8,132 bases of DNA from an uncultured Collinsella sp. (GTDB lineage: Bacteria > Actinomycetota > Coriobacteriia > Coriobacteriales > Coriobacteriaceae), in the NCBI GenBank assembly GCA_902493915.1, contig CABUQY010000073.1, forward strand, positions 1 to 8,132. Reading direction: 5' to 3'. Below the pieces are notes generated by a model. It had not been told where the DNA came from and did no database searches. It saw only the letters and a list, made by a program, of their open reading frames with translations. A program made the position numbers and the translations under genes. This document shows positions 6,016 to 8,132 of the stretch, piece by piece; the first letter of the stretch is position 1; each line of letters starts with the position of its first letter.

Positions 6016-7740
6016 CTATGAGTGGACAACCACGCACAGGCCGACTTTGATGCAGTCGTGCAGTGCCTTTGCATCGGCCAGGCGCAGATTGATGCAGGCG
6101 TGGCTACCGCACCACTTATAGGACTCGGCATTATCGAAGCTCTTGTCGTTTTGCCAGGTGGCATCGTGGAAGCCGATCATATTGCCCTCAAACGGCATCC
6201 AGTAGCTCACCGGGCTCTCGTATTTGGGCTTACCGGTCTCGGGGTCCTTGGCTCCGATCAGGGTGCTGCCGCCGTCGTTGCTGTTGATCTGCCACACGCC
6301 CTCGGGGGTGGCGTCTTCGCCCGGTTTGCCGGAAATAAAGTTGGCCTCCCAAACGATATTACCGTTCTCGTCATAGTAGCGCGCGTGCTGCTCGGACAGG
6401 TCGACGTCGATATACGCCTTCCAGTCGGGCTCTCCCTTTGCGGTAAAGGTGTCGGCCTTCTGGGAGTACTTGATCTCGATTTCGCCGGTCTGCTTGTTGT
6501 TAATGGCGTCCTCGACCTGCTTGGCGAGCGAGCTGCTGTCGATGGACCAACCAAAGTCACCGCCTTCGACGGCGCACTGCTTGCCATCGGCGCGCGTCCA
6601 CCAGCGAGTGGAGCCCACGGTATTAAAGCCGTTGGCGAGTTCGGCTGCCCAGCTGCTGATCTGCGACGTATCGAGCGTGGGGTTGGCCGGATCGGCAAAG
6701 CTGATCCACTGCAACACGGAGCCGCCATCAACCTTGCCGGCATCCTCGCCGTTGAGCTTAAGGGTCACGTTGACGCCCAGGAAGTTGTTGGCGGCATCGC
6801 ATGCGGCCTGAATCTGATCATCGGTCAGCGTTCCATTGAGCGGTTCATAGGCATCGTTGCCGAGCTTGGAAAGATCTACTGTCTCTTCCAGCGAGGCAAG
6901 CTCGAGCTCGGCATACTTAATGACATGCTCGCGGTTGAGTTTTTCGTTGGAGCGCGCCTTCTCGACGGTAAACTTGCCGGCCTGCTCGTCATAGGAGCTA
7001 TTGGCCTCGAACGTGCCCGAACGGCCTTCGTTAAACTCGTCGATGGCGGCGCCTAGATCCTTCTCAAACTTCTTTTGGTCAAAGGTGTCGGAGAGCATGG
7101 ACAGGTCGACGTCTTGATCAAGATCGACTTCGTTGGAGGTGGCGGTTGTTTTGGTTTTGCCGCTTAAGGATTCTACAAGGTGGACCGGCCATACAAAGGC
7201 TTCGTTGTGGCTGATGATCTCTTTTGCGGCAGCTTCGCCGTCGACGATGGGCTCATCGGACTCGGGCTGATAGGTCCAGCTAAAGTCATCGCCTGTCACG
7301 GTGAGCTTATAGTGCTTCCATGCCGAGTTGACCTTGGTGGCGGCAGACGAAGCGTTTGAGAACGAGACGTCGACGCCGGCAATGGTGGTGTTGGGGTAGG
7401 CTAGCTGCGAAAACGCTACGATGCCAACGATATAGATAATGACGATAAGACCCAGGACGACAAAGAGCGTCGTCTTTTTGCCCGACTTATTGTTGCCGGC
7501 GGACTTGCGCGCGGGACCGCGATCGCCTCGAGCGTGCGTGGGGGGCTGCTTGGGCGCATTGCCGTTTGCCTGGCGCTGTTGACGCTGCTGTCGCTGCTGG
7601 TTCGGGCGTTGGGAAGCGTTTGCCGCACCACGCTGCTGACCGTGGCTCGGCGCGATAGGACGCGGTGACTGAACGCCGCCGGTGTGCCTGCTCGGCTGCT
7701 GCGGATCGGGAATCAGTTGAGTTCGATCGTTTTGCGACAT
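6016..7740 (-). CDS. Membrane-anchored L,D-transpeptidase with VanW-like/PG-binding domains and C-terminal YkuD domain
   Basis: The enzyme forms or remodels 3-3 peptidoglycan cross-links, or attaches proteins to the wall, by cysteine catalysis outside the membrane. With the ATG at 7740 it has 574 residues. Residues 1-89 form a Pro/Gln/Arg/Asn-rich, probably disordered cytoplasmic tail, followed by one TM helix (about 90-112). Next come two probable PG_binding_4 (VanW-associated) repeats, about 135-260 and 312-430; the second holds the typical VEGGDFGWSID stretch (391-401). The YkuD domain (about 441-574) starts at YIDVDLSEQHARYY and carries GFHDATW with His524 and the nucleophile motif SHACIN with Cys549. 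The usual motif is SHGC; here Gly is replaced by Ala. An in-frame ATG at 7749 lies only one base after the AAGGA, so 7740 is preferred. A TATAAT promoter upstream suggests it is transcribed on its own. Confidence 0.93.
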   Translation of the reverse strand: MSQNDRTQLIPDPQQPSRHTGGVQSPRPIAPSHGQQRGAANASQRPNQQRQQRQQRQANGNAPKQPPTHARGDRGPARKSAGNNKSGKKTTLFVVLGLIVIIYIVGIVAFSQLAYPNTTIAGVDVSFSNASSAATKVNSAWKHYKLTVTGDDFSWTYQPESDEPIVDGEAAAKEIISHNEAFVWPVHLVESLSGKTKTTATSNEVDLDQDVDLSMLSDTFDQKKFEKDLGAAIDEFNEGRSGTFEANSSYDEQAGKFTVEKARSNEKLNREHVIKYAELELASLEETVDLSKLGNDAYEPLNGTLTDDQIQAACDAANNFLGVNVTLKLNGEDAGKVDGGSVLQWISFADPANPTLDTSQISSWAAELANGFNTVGSTRWWTRADGKQCAVEGGDFGWSIDSSSLAKQVEDAINNKQTGEIEIKYSQKADTFTAKGEPDWKAYIDVDLSEQHARYYDENGNIVWEANFISGKPGEDATPEGVWQINSNDGGSTLIGAKDPETGKPKYESPVSYWMPFEGNMIGFHDATWQNDKSFDNAESYKWCGSHACINLRLADAKALHDCIKVGLCVVVHS

Positions 7741-7750
7741 CGTATGCATA

Positions 7751-7755
7751 TCCTT
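7751..7755 (-). promoter_or_regulatory. Ribosome binding site of the L,D-transpeptidase gene
   Basis: AAGGA on the minus strand lies ten bases before the ATG at 7740 but only one base before an in-frame ATG at 7749. Spacing therefore favours the downstream start (protein beginning MSQNDRTQ), although ten bases is slightly long. Confidence 0.6.
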
Positions 7756-7797
7756 CGAATTTCGCCTTATGGCTCATCGTGTTTTTACTGGGCTTGC

Positions 7798-7826
7798 ATT
7801 ATAGCGATTGCCCTGCTGTTTGTGGT
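7798..7826 (-). promoter_or_regulatory. Sigma-70-type promoter of the L,D-transpeptidase gene
   Basis: A perfect -10 box TATAAT (minus strand, 7803-7798) stands 17 bases from ACCACA (7826-7821), which matches the -35 consensus only in its last three bases. Transcription would start near 7791, leaving a leader of about 50 bases before the ATG at 7740. It lies downstream of the serine dehydratase terminator, consistent with an independent unit. The weak -35 means an activator or an alternative sigma factor cannot be excluded. Confidence 0.6.
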
Positions 7827-7849
7827 ACGGAAACGGTGGCATTCAAAAG

Positions 7850-7871
7850 AGGTGGGACATTTGTCCCACCT
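7850..7871 (-). terminator. Intrinsic terminator of the serine dehydratase gene
   Basis: A 22-base inverted repeat, AGGTGGGACA-AA-TGTCCCACCT on the minus strand, starts 18 bases after the stop codon at 7890 and is followed by TCTTTTGAA, a short T-run. In practice the stem is about 9-10 bp with a tight loop. Position, GC-rich stem and T-run all fit a Rho-independent terminator reading leftward. Confidence 0.8.
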
Positions 7872-7889
7872 TTGAGTCATTCTTTGCCG

Positions 7890-8132
7890 TTATCCGCACA
7901 CGCCGCATTTTGCACAGGCCGAAAGTGCGGCCGGAGCCTGCGCGATGCCGCCCTTTGCCGTCTCGCGCAGCGTTGCCGGCAACGCGTGACCCACCGAGAG
8001 CATAACGTGCGCCATCTGGTCAAACGGCACCAGGCTCTTAATTCCTGCGAGGGCGAGTTGTGCCGAGCTAAAGGCCGCTGCCACGCCGATGGCGTTGCGG
8101 TTTTGGCAGGGCACCTCCACGAGGCCACCGAC
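7890..8132 (-). CDS. sdaAA: L-serine ammonia-lyase (dehydratase), iron-sulfur dependent, C-terminal part (5'-truncated)
   Basis: The enzyme deaminates L-serine to pyruvate and ammonia using a [4Fe-4S] cluster. Only the last 80 residues are in the window; the rest lies beyond its right edge. They begin VGGLVEVPCQNRNAIG, the conserved block around one cluster-binding Cys (the preceding CDP Cys would be just outside). AQLALAGIKSLVPFDQM and LRETAKGGIA, also characteristic of the family, follow. The protein ends in a cysteine-rich tail, CAKCGVCG. In the structurally studied bacterial enzyme a Cys at the C-terminus completes the cluster ('tail-in-mouth'), so a Cys here is expected, but three in eight residues is more than I expect. 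The fragment cannot show whether this is the separate alpha subunit (sdaAA) or a fused single chain (sdaA). A terminator follows at 7871-7850. Confidence 0.9.
   Translation of the reverse strand, partial: VGGLVEVPCQNRNAIGVAAAFSSAQLALAGIKSLVPFDQMAHVMLSVGHALPATLRETAKGGIAQAPAALSACAKCGVCG

Noticed and set aside
6022..7056. A 344-codon open frame on the plus strand, antisense to the L,D-transpeptidase
   Set aside because: Long antisense frames are expected in GC-rich genes. It has no ribosome site, no recognisable domain, and the opposite strand encodes a clear, fully motif-bearing enzyme.
7684..7875. A 63-codon plus-strand frame across the transpeptidase start and upstream gap
   Set aside because: Most of it is antisense to the transpeptidase and the rest covers its promoter and the neighbouring terminator; no ribosome site or family motif supports it.
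7741..7889. Small RNA or riboswitch in the 149-base gap between serine dehydratase and transpeptidase
   Set aside because: Apart from the terminator hairpin, the TATAAT promoter and the ribosome site, I see no extended pairing or known riboswitch motif.

Overview
The window is high-GC bacterial DNA with tightly packed genes and short intergenic gaps. A B12-synthesis block, a MacA/MacB-type efflux operon of the kind found in single-membrane bacteria, a VanW-like/YkuD L,D-transpeptidase and an iron-sulfur L-serine dehydratase together suggest an anaerobic, single-membrane actinobacterium. A member of the Coriobacteriia (Collinsella/Olsenella-like) is my best guess. This rests on protein style and composition, not on a marker gene.

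Layout: (1) 1-2428, plus strand: four cobalamin genes. These are the C-terminal glutaminase half of cobyric acid synthase (cobQ/cbiP, cut by the window edge), cob(I)alamin/corrinoid adenosyltransferase (cobO), precorrin-8X methylmutase (cobH/cbiC) and precorrin-6A reductase (cobK/cbiJ). Each stop codon overlaps or abuts the next start, so they form one translationally coupled operon fragment. (2) 2429-2462: a 34-bp convergent gap. (3) 2463-5883, minus strand: a three-gene export operon transcribed in the order adaptor (HlyD/MacA-like), ATPase (LolD/MacB type), permease (FtsX/MacB_PCD). (4) 5884-6015: a gap with a perfect 12-bp hairpin. (5) 6016-7740, minus strand: a membrane-anchored L,D-transpeptidase with its own promoter. 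(6) 7741-7889: a gap holding that promoter and the terminator of the next gene. (7) 7890-8132, minus strand: the C-terminal end of an Fe-S L-serine dehydratase, cut by the window edge. No stretch longer than about 150 bases lacks a gene.

The cob genes act on corrin-ring rearrangement, ring reduction, cobalt adenosylation and side-chain amidation, so they belong to one pathway. The minus-strand genes on the right are envelope functions (efflux and cell-wall cross-linking) followed by serine catabolism, and have no obvious link to B12. The cob block is visibly richer in GC than the rest, which makes the convergent gap near 2430-2462 a candidate boundary between DNA of different history.

I found no CRISPR array, insertion sequence, RNA gene, riboswitch or phage gene. 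I do not see an undescribed biological system here. The points most worth a second look are the composition boundary, the Ala-for-Gly change in the transpeptidase active-site motif with extra cysteines near it, and the cysteine-rich tail of the serine dehydratase.
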